Shown here: positions 24,161-35,256 of the stretch, piece after piece | Layout: every line of letters starts with the position of its first letter | Numbering within the stretch: position 1 is the first letter of the stretch | Assembly: GCF_026230105.1 (NCBI RefSeq) | Contig: NC_079485.1 | Coordinates: 29,307,572 to 29,371,571 of the forward strand | DNA length: 64,000 nt | DNA from: Diorhabda sublineata | Lineage: Eukaryota; Arthropoda; Insecta; Coleoptera; Chrysomelidae | Direction: 5' to 3' | Program-made: the position numbers and the translations under genes | The notes under the pieces: generated by a model | The model's database searches: none | Told to the model about the DNA's origin: nothing | What the model saw: the letters and a program-made list of their open reading frames with translations, nothing else

Positions 24161-24689
24161 CAATTTAAGTAATTTAATGTTTTCCGTCACAGGACCTTCT
24201 AATAATTCTCGTCCCTAACGAAACAGCTTACACTAATTAATTATTAAAAATGATGAACACAACTCACCGTGAAAATCCTCCATTCTGTTTGGGATTTTTG
24301 TTGGTGTTCTTCCTTCTTTGGTCAAAAATTTTATAACAGCGCCAAACTCAATTTAAGACATTTTTCAAAACAACGGAGTGATCGTTCGAGATCTACAATA
24401 ATAAAATGGATAGAAGCAGCAAGTTGAAACTTTGTGTAAACTTGTTGAAACGTGACTGACACGTGCATGAATATTTTAACGTATGCACTCACTATTCAAT
24501 ATATCAGACCAAGAACTCTTGGAACGCAGTACATATATTGATAATAGTTAAAGAAATGTTGATTCACAACATTTGAAAGATGCGATGGACCTATTAAGAA
24601 TAAGAAAGTCAGCAACACATGATCTCTACAAAGAACGAGCAAAACTTACACATTTTCCTTTTGATGTGTTCGTGGAAGTTTTTATAAAG

Positions 24690-25325
24690 CTGTTCACCCA
24701 TGTTCACCATAATAGTGTAGGTCAATGTCAAGAAAAGCACCAGAAAAGTTATAGCTACAATATTTTGGGATTGCGGGGTATCCTTTTGATTGATTTAAAA
24801 GACCGTTTTTTTTTCAACCTCCGATCGCTCTGTGCAGGCAACTGCGAAGCTCTCGCTCTACACACTCCGCCATTGTTGACATTCAGACGTCAGTCGGCGT
24901 TGTGCTACAGCCACGTGAACATGTCCGCCATTATTGATGCTCCCTCTAAGTGTGAATTGCGAAGTGTGATTCATTTTCTACAGGCTGAAGACCATAGCGC
25001 TGCAGAAATCCATCGGAAAATGAGTCGCGTGTATAGGGAAAACTTCATGAGTGAATGGTGTTGACAGTATGGTTAAAAAAACAGCAGATTCGCCATTACT
25101 GCTTTGTCTACGAAATTTCCAGAAGTTTCAAGGTCTGTTCATTGGCGGCAACTTTATTTGAAGAGGGTATTGAAAAGCTTGTCCACAGATATGACAAATG
25201 TCTCAATCTCTTCGACTATTATGTCGAAAAGTAACCTTGCACCAATCTTTTGGTAATAAAATTATTGTTTTATACGAACTTGTCTTTTATTTATTGCCTA
25301 TCAGAGGTTGAGGAAAAAACGGCCG
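24690..25325 (+). mobile_element. Two abutting mariner remnants, the second a core-deleted copy with inverted repeats
   Basis: Bases 24690-24800 carry a mariner core scrap (KKVIATIFWDC in one frame, RGILLIDLK in another). From 24801 a second element starts with CCGTTTTTTTTTCAACCTCC. Its right end at 25301-25325 is TCAGAGGTTGAGGAAAAAAC then GGCCG, the inverted counterpart. An ATG at 24921 opens MSAIIDAPSKCELRSVIHFL, then QAEDHSAAEIHRKMSRVYRE and NFMSEW, the N-terminal helix-turn-helix of SETMAR-type mariners, ending at TGA 25062-25064. After a deletion the C-terminal EEGIEKLVHRYDKCLNL and YYVEK remain (about 25155-25225). The catalytic DDD core is missing. Confidence 0.75.
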
Positions 25326-25329
25326 TCGT

Positions 25330-27010
25330 ACAACCGTGAAAGCAGCATATTACCCAAACAACTGAGTCAGTTGAGTCAAAGGATTATATAAAAACGACGC
25401 TGCAAAATCAACCGAGAATAGTCACTGGACATTGTGTATTGATAGCGATTGAAATTTTATCAATAGATTCTGCAAATAAGTCAAGCGTTATTTATGTTTT
25501 ACTTCTGACGTTAGTTTTTGACTAACGCATACTATTTTTTCGTTTTATAGATCGATATAGTTTTTGTGATTCGTAGATGCGTTTGATTTAACGATCGGTT
25601 TGTCTTTAATTTTGTATTAATTGAATAAGTGCGTAATTTTTGCTAGTAGGAAGTCCAGTCCTGGGCTAAATATATGGAAATAAAGCAAAATGGGTGAAAT
25701 CACAATTATTCGATTGTACAAAAATTACGCATCAATGTTGAATAATTGAAGCGTTTTTCGAAATGGATGTACCTAACTGATGTAATTATAATTTATGTTT
25801 TTGCGTAATTCCTAATTGTATGGGAACCTCAAGACGTTTTGTCCGCGATGGAAGTCGACATACTCATTTAACCAATAATAGTAGATTATTTGCAAACTTT
25901 TAAATATAATTAATACTCCACTATGCATGCGTTAAATTTGCAAATTGTTTGCAATTTTACACGACATCATTTGCATTTTGTTGAATGGAAATCTAAAATT
26001 TTGTAGTTTTTATCGAAATTAGTAGTTGCCATACAAAATTTGCAAACGAAATTAGCTGCAGATCCATTAATTTTGGTACGGCATTATCAAACATTTTTTA
26101 TTGGCCTAGTGGGCCGTTCTGTGTATTAGTATTAGCGTGCTACTGAACATTTCGAACAACTTGTCACGATAGTACCCTCTAATTTTAACCAAATTTATTT
26201 ATAACAATGGACTTTTAACTTTTTGTTTTTATTTAATATGCTCCCAAAGAGATCGCATGCAAAATATTTTTACATGAGGTTAAATGTTTATAATTCTCTT
26301 ATAAATTTAGTGAGTTTCAAGCACGCACTAATGCCAGATTCTAAATTTACAATTTTCATTAGTAAACTACCTCCTACATCTTCACTTACAGCGTACAATT
26401 ACCTACAATTTAGCAAAAGTTAATATTACACAGAAAACTGAATAATGTCGTTTGCCATATTTTTCGATGTTGCCGAGTCATCTTGGTGAACAGACAGGGT
26501 ACAGGTCCACTAGAATACATCGACCAAACTTCTATCTTTACATATGCATTCATTTTATTAGAATCTTTCATACAACACTAAACTTCTTCTGATGACAAAC
26601 TACTCTCCTTTGTGGTCTTTTTTTGAATCTTTTATGGGTATCAGTAAACTATTCTTCTATACTCGCTACATTCTAGATATTTTCGTATCTTGTTCATCAT
26701 ACTAAATCTTCAATACTTCTACATTTTAGGCTCTTACTTAGTATTATAACAAAATGAATGTTTCCTTCATTTCCCTGTATAAATGAATTTCTAGTTCAGT
26801 TTAAAAAAACGACTTAACAACGAAACAAATTTATTACTTTTACTTTTCCTAATGCATCAAAGATTATGTCAAATATTAATTACATATAAAAATTCTATGT
26901 TTAGTCAATTACAACAAAAAAATTATAGAGAGTTAAATTAATAAAATCATCTTTCGATCTTTTTCTTGTGTATATGTAAGTGTATAGTATAATCATAGAT
27001 TTTCCACTAA
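25330..27010. other. Non-coding intergenic DNA
   Basis: No exon was recognised. TATATAAAA at 25385-25393 looks like a TATA box, but no transcript could be traced from it. A 13-bp inverted repeat (TGCGTAATTTTTG and CAAAAATTACGCA, near 25631 and 25718) is present. Confidence 0.35.
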
Positions 27011-27791
27011 TACGAGGTCTGGCTATTAAATAACGAGAGTGCGTGCCTAGAGGGCGCCCTAAACGGGTAGTGTAAAAAATGAATAGTACGTTGGGTATCT
27101 AGATATCTTGTCTATGCACGTCCCAAAACACGTTTCCATCATTATCATAGTATTTGTGCAGTAGCGGTTTGAAATTGATTGATTGATTGAATTGATTGAG
27201 TGCTATAAACTGTTGCAAGAGGCCTATGGAGACATTTCTCTATCTCGTGCGCGTGGTTTTGAGTGATGTAAGCGCTTTAGTGAGTGTCGAGAGAGCAAAT
27301 CAAAATACAAGGCAATATTGATGGTTTTTTTCGATATTAACGGTATCTTGATGATTGAATGGGTTCCAGAACGTCAGACCGTCAACCACACTTACTATTT
27401 GTCAGTTTTGGCAATATTGCGAGAACGAGTTCGTAAAAAACGGCCCGATTTTGCATCAGGACAACGCACTTGCCCATAACGCGCTATCTGTGAAGCAGTA
27501 TTTGACTAGCAAGCGCACTCGAACACCCGCCGTACTCACCAGATTTGGCACAGTGCGATGAAATGGACCCGATTTGAGTCGATGGAAGCGGTAAAACAAA
27601 AAACGTCAGAGCTCCTAAAGGCACTCACCAAATAAGACTTCCAGCACTGCTTCGATCAATGGAAAAAAACTTATGGAAAGGTGTGTAACGAGCGGAGGGG
27701 AGTATATTGAAGCGGAGCATTCGAATGCAGAATAATTTTTTTGATAAAACCCTCTTTCTTAACCAGTCTCATTTAATAGCCAGACCGCGTA
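27011..27791 (+). mobile_element. Internally deleted mariner with TA target duplication
   Basis: The element body is 27013-27789. The left end is CGAGGTCTGGCTATTAAATA; the right end reverse-complements to CGGTCTGGCTATTAAATG. Both are flanked by TA. On the + strand a transposase remnant is readable in pieces: LQEAYGDISLSRARGFE-like (about 27215-27260), FFDINGILMIEWVP, ILHQDNALAHNALSVKQYL (second catalytic Asp motif intact), RFESMEAVKQK and the C-terminal KTYGKVCNERRGVYIEAEHS-like tail. It belongs to the same family as 9655-10066 and 57674-58413. Confidence 0.85.
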
Positions 27792-28247
27792 TTCAGCGTA
27801 TTTGATTGAGTTCAGAAGAACTGCACTCTATGGATAGTCTTATGTTGCTTCAAATTCTCAATCTAAAATCAATCAATGTATCACAACATACATATGTAGC
27901 CCATAATTTATCCTGATCTCCACTTTCATACCAAAATAATGATTATAAACAACTTCTTCCAAAAGAGAAAACGTTATTTATCCACAAAAATAGTTATCCA
28001 CGATTTTTCTGACAATCATAACAAAAATATTGGTCATAATAACTTTCAGCTAGATTATGGAGAGTAGAGGTAAGGAGGAGTATCTCTTATGGGAGAAATG
28101 TTGAAAAAGTGTCCATCTGTAAACAGCAAATTATAGTTCTGAGTCACCAAAATAGCGCTAATGTAGCAATTATATATGTTATGTACCAATTTCGAATAAA
28201 TTTGTACATTAATAGTGAAATGTTTCTCTTCTTCATTCTTCTATTCG
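27792..28247. other. Non-coding DNA between two transposon copies
   Basis: Nothing recognisable on either strand. Confidence 0.4.
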
Positions 28248-28574
28248 TGGGGTGAATTAATAGACACTGTCTTTTACGTTTTTTATTTATTTAAACACTA
28301 TACGCACACTTAACTAACTTGTAATGATTCACTTATCACTAACACTTAAATAATTTGATTAAATTTTTCGATTATTTTCTATTTCGGTTTGTTTAATACG
28401 ACTATTTATGATAAACTGAGCTGAGCTGCGCCACACAAATTAATTATATATACCAAAAGAATTCTAGAAAATAAAGGAACAAAACAATATTCTACACTTA
28501 CAGTTATGTAAAAAGATCCGTCCGCCGAATTTTAGAATTCCATAATAACCGGACAGGGCCGGCTTAAGAACCCA
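28248..28574 (-). mobile_element. LTR-like dispersed repeat, copy B (uninterrupted)
   Basis: Read on the - strand, it starts TGGGTTCTTAAGCCGGCCCT at 28574 and ends TTAATTCACCCCA at 28248, about 327 bp. It shares both halves with copy A at 19163-20221 but lacks the Penelope insert. TG...CA ends, an initiator-like TCAGTTTATCA, and AATAAATAAA near the 3' end all suggest a solo LTR. I found no primer-binding site next to it and no clear target duplication. Confidence 0.6.
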
Positions 28575-28579
28575 TTTTG

Positions 28580-30700
28580 CGAACTAACTATAGTTATAAC
28601 ATTCAAATAAGAATTTAATTTATTATCTTACTCTAATAATGTCCATTTGCCACTAAAGCGCCACCTTAATTTTAAACGGACACTTTTTGATACACTGAGA
28701 TGGTTTTCCTTACTTCTATACTCTATAATATACTGTATAATAGAAAATATCACTTGTAGCTTTATTGGAACGAGATAATTATTTTTATAGAGTTTTTTGT
28801 GGTAAACAGAAAGCTTTTTAAGTAAACTTTCGTAAAAAAGTCCAAATGTATTATATATGTATTATACGATGACATATGACAAAACTCGGATTGAGCTATT
28901 TTTTTTCTAAAATAAAATTTTTCATTCATAGACAGCTACTCAATAATGGATAAATTATTGATAAATTCAGATGTCCTCTTCAAGATCTCAAAATATTCTA
29001 CACTCTATTCTAATTCACGTTTGGATGTCATTTATAATGCTCAAATGGCTTTAAGTGCATAAATAATAGTATATTCATATGTCAAAATACTTTGATATAT
29101 GATAGTATATAGATTGTGATGGGGAAAGAATGATATCAGAATAATATTTTCGAATGTTGAGACAACTCTCTGTAATACAGCATCTGTGGTGTATATACAA
29201 TAGGGAAGAAAGTAATCAAACATGGAAAAATCAAATTGTTACAATGAGATCAAGTAACTGTTATCAGACTAAGGGTGGAAACGTTTTATAAATTTCGGTT
29301 TATTTTTTTGTACACCTAAATGGCCATCAAGTAACAGTGAAATTGTTTTTCTTGTAAGTATAATTCCCTGAGACGAGGGTCAATCTTAGGTGTTTACAGA
29401 AGCAGACCACTAGTCTCGAGAAGTCTGATAAATTTTTATCTATCCTTTGGGAACGCATGTTTCTGTTTTTTACCTTCTTTCGATATAAACGGGATTTTGT
29501 ACAACAAGAGTGACGGCGTAGAAAACTGAGGATTTCAGTAATCTTTGTCCTTTGTCAATAAAATTCGCTTTATAAGAATGAACATAAAAAATAAATTACC
29601 CAAATACGTTTGAAAATACGTTAGCACAATATCTATCTTATTAAAAAGACTTTTTTGTATTATTCACATAGCACAGTGAAGTAATTGAATGTCAACATAG
29701 TCTATTGTAAAAATTTAATATAGACACATCAAATTATATTTTATTCATTTACTTAATACATTATTATCACTTAATTCCGAAAAAGTTTTGACCTTATTCA
29801 TTCTAAGTACTTGTTAACATCTGTCCTTTTTATTAACCCAAAATCTATCATGTTTCTCCATATAATCAGTTCTATATGTTATTTAATTCAATCATTTTAT
29901 ATAATTTCATTGTGGATTCATGTTTTATAATATTATCTTGTAGTTGCATACTTCAAGTCCTACTAGATATGTAAACAAATATACTGCCGTTAGTATAGTG
30001 AGTTGACTACCTCGTAGGTGATTGTGTAAAAATGTGATTTATTTTATATGTAAATAATTCATCTACTTTTTGATATTTCATGACTGATCAGATTTTTTTG
30101 TGACCGATTCTCTTTATTTTTATTACATTTATTTATATTATGTAATTTTACTCGAAGTTAGGCAAGCAGCTTTACGATTACACGTAAACTATGTTGCCGA
30201 GATCGTGGGGAATATTGACAAAATATTTTTATTTGAATATCTATAAATTTGAAATAACAGTATTGAATATCGACAAAATAGAAATATGATCGATAAGATA
30301 TGATAATATACTTGTACACCGAAATATATTAACAGTATTTTAGTCATTATTATGGCACAAACTGATGCCCTCTTGTACTATTGAGTAAAGTTTGATTTAG
30401 AGATATATACAATACCTTCACTCTTGATCAGATCCTTGTTTATTCATCAAAAATTGCATTTTGCCGATTTACTACGGGACCAGTCATTAGTAAGACGTCG
30501 ATTCAAGACACTTGAATATCACAAGATGGTAAATATATTTACAAGTATGTGTAAAAAATGTCACAAAGTTTGTGAGGAATTTTGATTTTGATTGAATGAT
30601 ATTTGGTTTTTGTTTGTAAAAAAAAGATAATTATTTGACTAATTCTTATGAGCAGCGTTATTTATAGGTTACTGAATATTTAAATTTTCTTATTTTTTTT
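28580..30700. other. A/T-rich non-coding DNA preceding the satellite
   Basis: No coding block or element end was recognised. Composition becomes very A/T rich towards the array. Confidence 0.4.
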
Positions 30701-30709
30701 TTAAATTTA

Positions 30710-33700
30710 AATGAGTTTTTAGTGAAGAGCAGTGAGGAAGTTTCATTTTACAAATGAGATTAAAACGCAATTAAAGATTAAATTGCCAGTAATTTTCAGA
30801 AATCTTTGATGGAAATAATTGAAATAAGAGAAAAATCGAATAAAATTGTTGAATGATGTAGTTTTATTTGTCTTTTCAACATTTAAATGACTTATTGATC
30901 TTATAATTTATCGAGTTTGTAACTGAAATGCTTTTAGTGAAAAGCAGTGATGGAGTTTCATTATACAAATGTGTTTACAACAAAGTTAAGGATAAAATGC
31001 TACTTATTTTCCGAAATTGTTAATGAAAATAATTAGAATATGAGAAAAATTAAACAAAAATGTTATATGATGTAGTTTTATTTGTATTTTCAACATCCAA
31101 ATGGCTCATTGGTGTTATAATTTATCAAGTTTGTAACTAAACTGGTTTTAGTGAAGAGAAGTGATAGAGTTTCATTATACAAATGTGTTTACAACAAAGT
31201 TGAGGATAAAAATGCCAGAACTTTGTAATAAAAATTATTAAAATATGAGAAAAATCATTTAAAATTGTTGAATGATGAAGTTTTATTTGTCTTTCCAACA
31301 TTTAAAAGACTTATTGGAGTTATAATTTATCAAACTTGTAACTAAACTGGTTTTATTGGAGAGCAGTGATGAAGTTTCATTATACAAATGTGTTTACAAC
31401 AAAGTTAAGGATAAAATGCTAGTTATTTTCAGAAATTGTTAATGAAAATGATTAAAATATGGGGAAAATCGAGTAAAACTGTTAAATGATGTACTTTTAT
31501 TTGCCTTTTCAACATTTAAATGACTTATTGGTGTTATAATATATGAAATTTGTAACTAAACTGGTTTTAGTGAAGAGCAGTGATGGAGTTTCATTATACA
31601 AATGTGTTTACAACAAAGTTAAGGATAAAATGCTACTTATTTTCCGAAATTGTTGATGAAAATAATTAGAATATGAGAAAAATTAAACAAAAATGTTATA
31701 TGATGTAGTTTTATTTGTATTTTCAACATCCAAATGGCTCATTGGTGTTATAATTTATCAAGTTTGTAACTAAGCTGGTTTTAGTGAAGAGAAGTGATAG
31801 AGTTTCATTATACAAATGTGTTTACAACAAAGTTGAGGATAAAAATGCCAGAACTTTGTAATAAAAATTATTAAAATATGAGAAAAATCATTTAAAATTG
31901 TTGAATGATGAAGTTTTATTTGTCTTTCCAACATTTAAAAGACTTATTGGAGTTATAATTTATCAAACTTGTAACTAAACTGGTTTTATTGGAGAGCAGT
32001 GATGAAGTTTCATTATACAAATGTGTTTACAACAAAGTTAAGGATAAAATGCTAGTTATTTTCAGAAATTGTTAATGAAAATGATTAAAATATGGGGAAA
32101 ATCGAGTAAAACTGTTAAATGATGTACTTTTATTTGCCTTTTCAACATTTAAATGACTTATTGGTGTTATAATATATGAAATTTGTAACTAAACTGGTTT
32201 TAGTGAAGAGCAGTGATGAAGTTTCATTATCCAAATGTGTTTACAATAAAGTTAAAGATAAAAATGCCAGTTATTTTCAAAAATTGTTTATGAAAATTAT
32301 TAAAATATGAGAAAAATCAACTGAAACTGTTAAATGATGTAGTTTTATTTATCTTTTCAACATTTAAATGACTTATTGGTGTAATTATTTAGCAAGTTTG
32401 TAACTAAACTGGTTTTAGTGAAGAGCAGTGATTGAGTTCCATCATACAAATATGTTTACAACAAAGTTAAGGATAAAATGCCAGTTATATTCAGAAATTC
32501 TCTATGAAAATCATTAGAATATGCGAAAAATTAACCAAAATTGTTATATGAGGTAGTTTTATTTGTATTTTCAACATCCAAATGGCTCATTGGTGTTATG
32601 ATTTATCAAGTTTGTAACGAAACTAGTTTTAGTGACGAGAAGTGATGGAGTTTCATTATACACATATGTTTACAACAAAGTTAAATATAAAATGCTAGTT
32701 ATTTTCAGAAATTGTTAATGAAAATGATTAAAATATGAGAAAAATCGACTAAAACTGTTAAATGATGTACTTTTAGTTGCATTTTCAACATTTAAATGAT
32801 TTATCGGTGTTATAATTTATGAAATTTGTAAATAAACTGGTTTTACTGAAGAGCAGTGATGAAGTTTCATTATCCAAATATGTTTACAATAAAGTTAAAG
32901 ATAAAAATGCCAGTTGTTTTCCAAAATTGTCAATGAAAATTATTAAAATATGAGAAAAATCAACTGAAACTGTTAAATGATGTAGTTTTAGTTGTCTTTT
33001 CAACATTTAAATGACTTATTGGTGTAACTATTTAGCAAGTTTGTAACTAAACTGGTTTTAGTGAAAAGCAGTGATTGAGTTTCATCATACAAATATGTTT
33101 ACAACAAAGTTGAGGATAAAAATGCCAGAACTTTGGAATAAAAATTATTAAAATATGAGAAAAATCATTTAAAATTGTTGAATGATGAAGTTTTATTTGT
33201 CTTTCCAACATTTAAAAGACTTATTGGAGTTATAATTTATCAAACTTGTAACTAAACTGGTTTTATTGGAGAGCAGTGATGAAGTTTCATTATACAAATG
33301 TGTTTACAACAAACTTAAGGATAAAAATGCCAGTAATTTTCAGAAATTTTGATGAAAATCATTAAAATATGATAAAAATCAACCAAAACTGTCAAATGAT
33401 ATAATTTTATTAATTTCATACTCTTCCATACATTTCAGTCTGGTTTTGTTTACTTTTTTGTCAATAAACAATCAATAGTTTGCTTAAATAAAAAAAGTTT
33501 TAGCTACATCAATTTATAACAAAAAAATGTAAAAAAGTTAAGGACAAAATGCCAGTTATATTCAGAAATTCTCGATGAAAATCATTGAAATATGGGAAAA
33601 ATCAACTAAAACTGTCAAATAATGTAGTTTTATTTGTCTTTCCAACATTTAAAGTTTTTATCGGTGTTATAATTTATCAAATTTGTAACTAAATTGCTTT

Positions 33701-34060
33701 TAGTGTAGAGCAGTGATGGAGTTTTTTCATACAAATGTATTTAAAAAAAATCAAGGATGAAATTTTCAGTTATTATGGGAAATTGTTGATGAAAACCATT
33801 AACATTTTAGAAAAATCAACTAAAACTGCTAAATGATGTACTTTTATTTGCCTTTTTACATTTAAATGGCTTATTGGTGTTATAATTTAATGAGTTTTTA
33901 ACTAAACTGGTTTTAGTGAAGAGCAGTGATGGAGTTTCATTATACAAATGTGTTTACAACAAACTTAAGGATAAAAATGCCAGTAATTTTCAGAAATTTT
34001 GATGAAAATCATTAAAATATGATAAAAATCAACCAAAACTGTCAAATGATATAATTTTAT
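30710..34060. repeat. Satellite array of about 214-bp monomers with higher-order structure
   Basis: The anchor GA(G/A)(C/A)AGTGA recurs near 30727, 30941, 31155, 31361, 31575, 31789, 31993, 32208, 32422, 32637, 32851, 33065, 33271, 33707 and 33921. The period is 214-215 bp, with an 8-bp-shorter variant starting at 31155, 31789 and 33065. Each monomer carries ACAAATGTGTTTACAACAAA and CAACATTTAAATGACTTATT-like blocks. A three-monomer block, 30941-31574, is repeated almost exactly at 31575-32207. The array is non-coding and strongly A/T rich. The wide step from 33271 to 33707 reflects an insertion of flank sequence (separate entry). Confidence 0.95.
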
Positions 34061-34184
34061 TAATTTCATACTCTTCCATACATTTCAGTCTGGTTTTGTT
34101 TACTTTTTTGTCAATAAACAATCAATAGTTTGCTTAAATAAAAAAAGTTTTAGCTACATCAATTTATAACAAAAAAATGTAAAA
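33274..34184. repeat. Duplicated satellite/flank junction, copies 650 bp apart
   Basis: Roughly 33274-33534 and 33924-34184 appear almost identical by eye, at a fixed offset of 650 bp. Both contain the end of a monomer and then a non-satellite segment (CTCTTCCATACATTTCAGTC ... TAGCTACATCAATTTATAAC). After the first copy the array resumes with GTTAAGGACAAAATGCCAG; after the second, unique DNA begins. This suggests that the array edge was duplicated inward by unequal exchange. Confidence 0.9.
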
Positions 34185-34239
34185 GAAACATTCAAATGTT
34201 TTTTTTTTGAAAATTTTGTTGTTACAGATTTAAATTTTT

Positions 34240-34810
34240 CATTTCTTGATGTAACCCCCTTTGTTTTTATTATCTTGGTTCACAATATCTGTTAAAATTT
34301 CGACAAAAAATCGTCGTCTAGTAGGTTTCCGGTTTTCAGGATATTCCAAAGATGTGTAGTGGATTACTGACTTTCCTGTCCAATTTGTCCTACAACTCAA
34401 TCAGGTTGGCCAAATCATCAGTTTCAGTACATTCCTTTCCAATTCTTTCAAATACTCTTTGCACAGGTTCGAGCAATGCTTGGAATCGTTGTCATACTGG
34501 TAGATAAACTTTCTGCCGATCAGCTTCTGGCCAGAAGGCACTACATTTTCCTTAAATATCTTTTATAGCCTTATGTCCTTCAAAATCCCTGCATTATTTA
34601 CCACGTTCCCAGCCTCCTTCGTTCAAAACATCCCCAATACATCAGCCCCTGCCGTGCTTTTCAATCGGGATACACATGGATCTAACAAGCGTTTTTTGAC
34701 CTGTACATAAACACTCTTTTCTTAGACCCAAAAACCTCATACTTTGGCTCATCATTCGATCTTTTATAGTGGTCGACGGAAAATTATAATTTTAAACTAA
34801 CATTGAAACC
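34240..34810 (-). pseudogene. Tc1-like transposase remnant
   Basis: On the - strand the recognisable blocks in order are EPKYEVFGSKKRVF (near 34755), LMYWGCF (near 34650), GQKLIGRKFIYQYDNDSKH (about 34535-34480, the second catalytic Asp block) and CSNLCKEYLKELERNVLKLM then IWPT (about 34480-34405). These match the Tc1 order WG(C)F...QQDNDPKH...WPPQSPDLNPIE. The PDLNPIE motif is destroyed. The ends are unknown. Confidence 0.7.
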
Positions 34811-34819
34811 TAAATTTCG

Positions 34820-35256
34820 ATATCACCAATTTGAGAAAGGAGAATAATGTAAAGAATTGCATGTTTTTTGCAGATATATGCAAGCCTTCAGTGAATGAGG
34901 GTAGATTTTGCTTACTTTTAATACGTCTGAGAGGACAAGAAATGAAAACCATACTAAATCTAGAAAATTCGAAAATTCCACATCACCAGACAAAATATTC
35001 CAGTCAGTTGTTAGACAATGGTGCTTGAAAATAGTTTTCCGAAAAGATATGGTATAATTTGGTGTTGTTCCATAGTAAATGTTTGGGTTAGTTAAGAAAA
35101 ATTAAAAAAAAAATAATATAATAAATTAATAATTTAATAAAATTAGTATATTGCAAAAATACATTCACATGATTTTCCGGGTTTCTACAATTAAATATAT
35201 AAGTCATTATCTTAATACTTCAAATGTTAAAAAATCTTCTGCCGAGTTATTTTTTT
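34820..35256. other. Non-coding, includes the probable 3' UTR of the SLC12A8-type gene
   Basis: The 3' UTR of the - strand transporter gene should begin at 35256 and run leftwards. No canonical AATAAA was found within the nearest 150 bp on that strand; ATTAAA variants occur near 35130. Confidence 0.35.

Noticed and set aside
25385..25430. TATATAAAA with downstream TCACT as an orphan core promoter
   Set aside because: Spacing is not optimal and no coding exon or splice site could be connected to it.
25631..25731. 13-bp inverted repeat as a microRNA hairpin
   Set aside because: The stem is short and the loop about 75 bases; it is not a convincing precursor.
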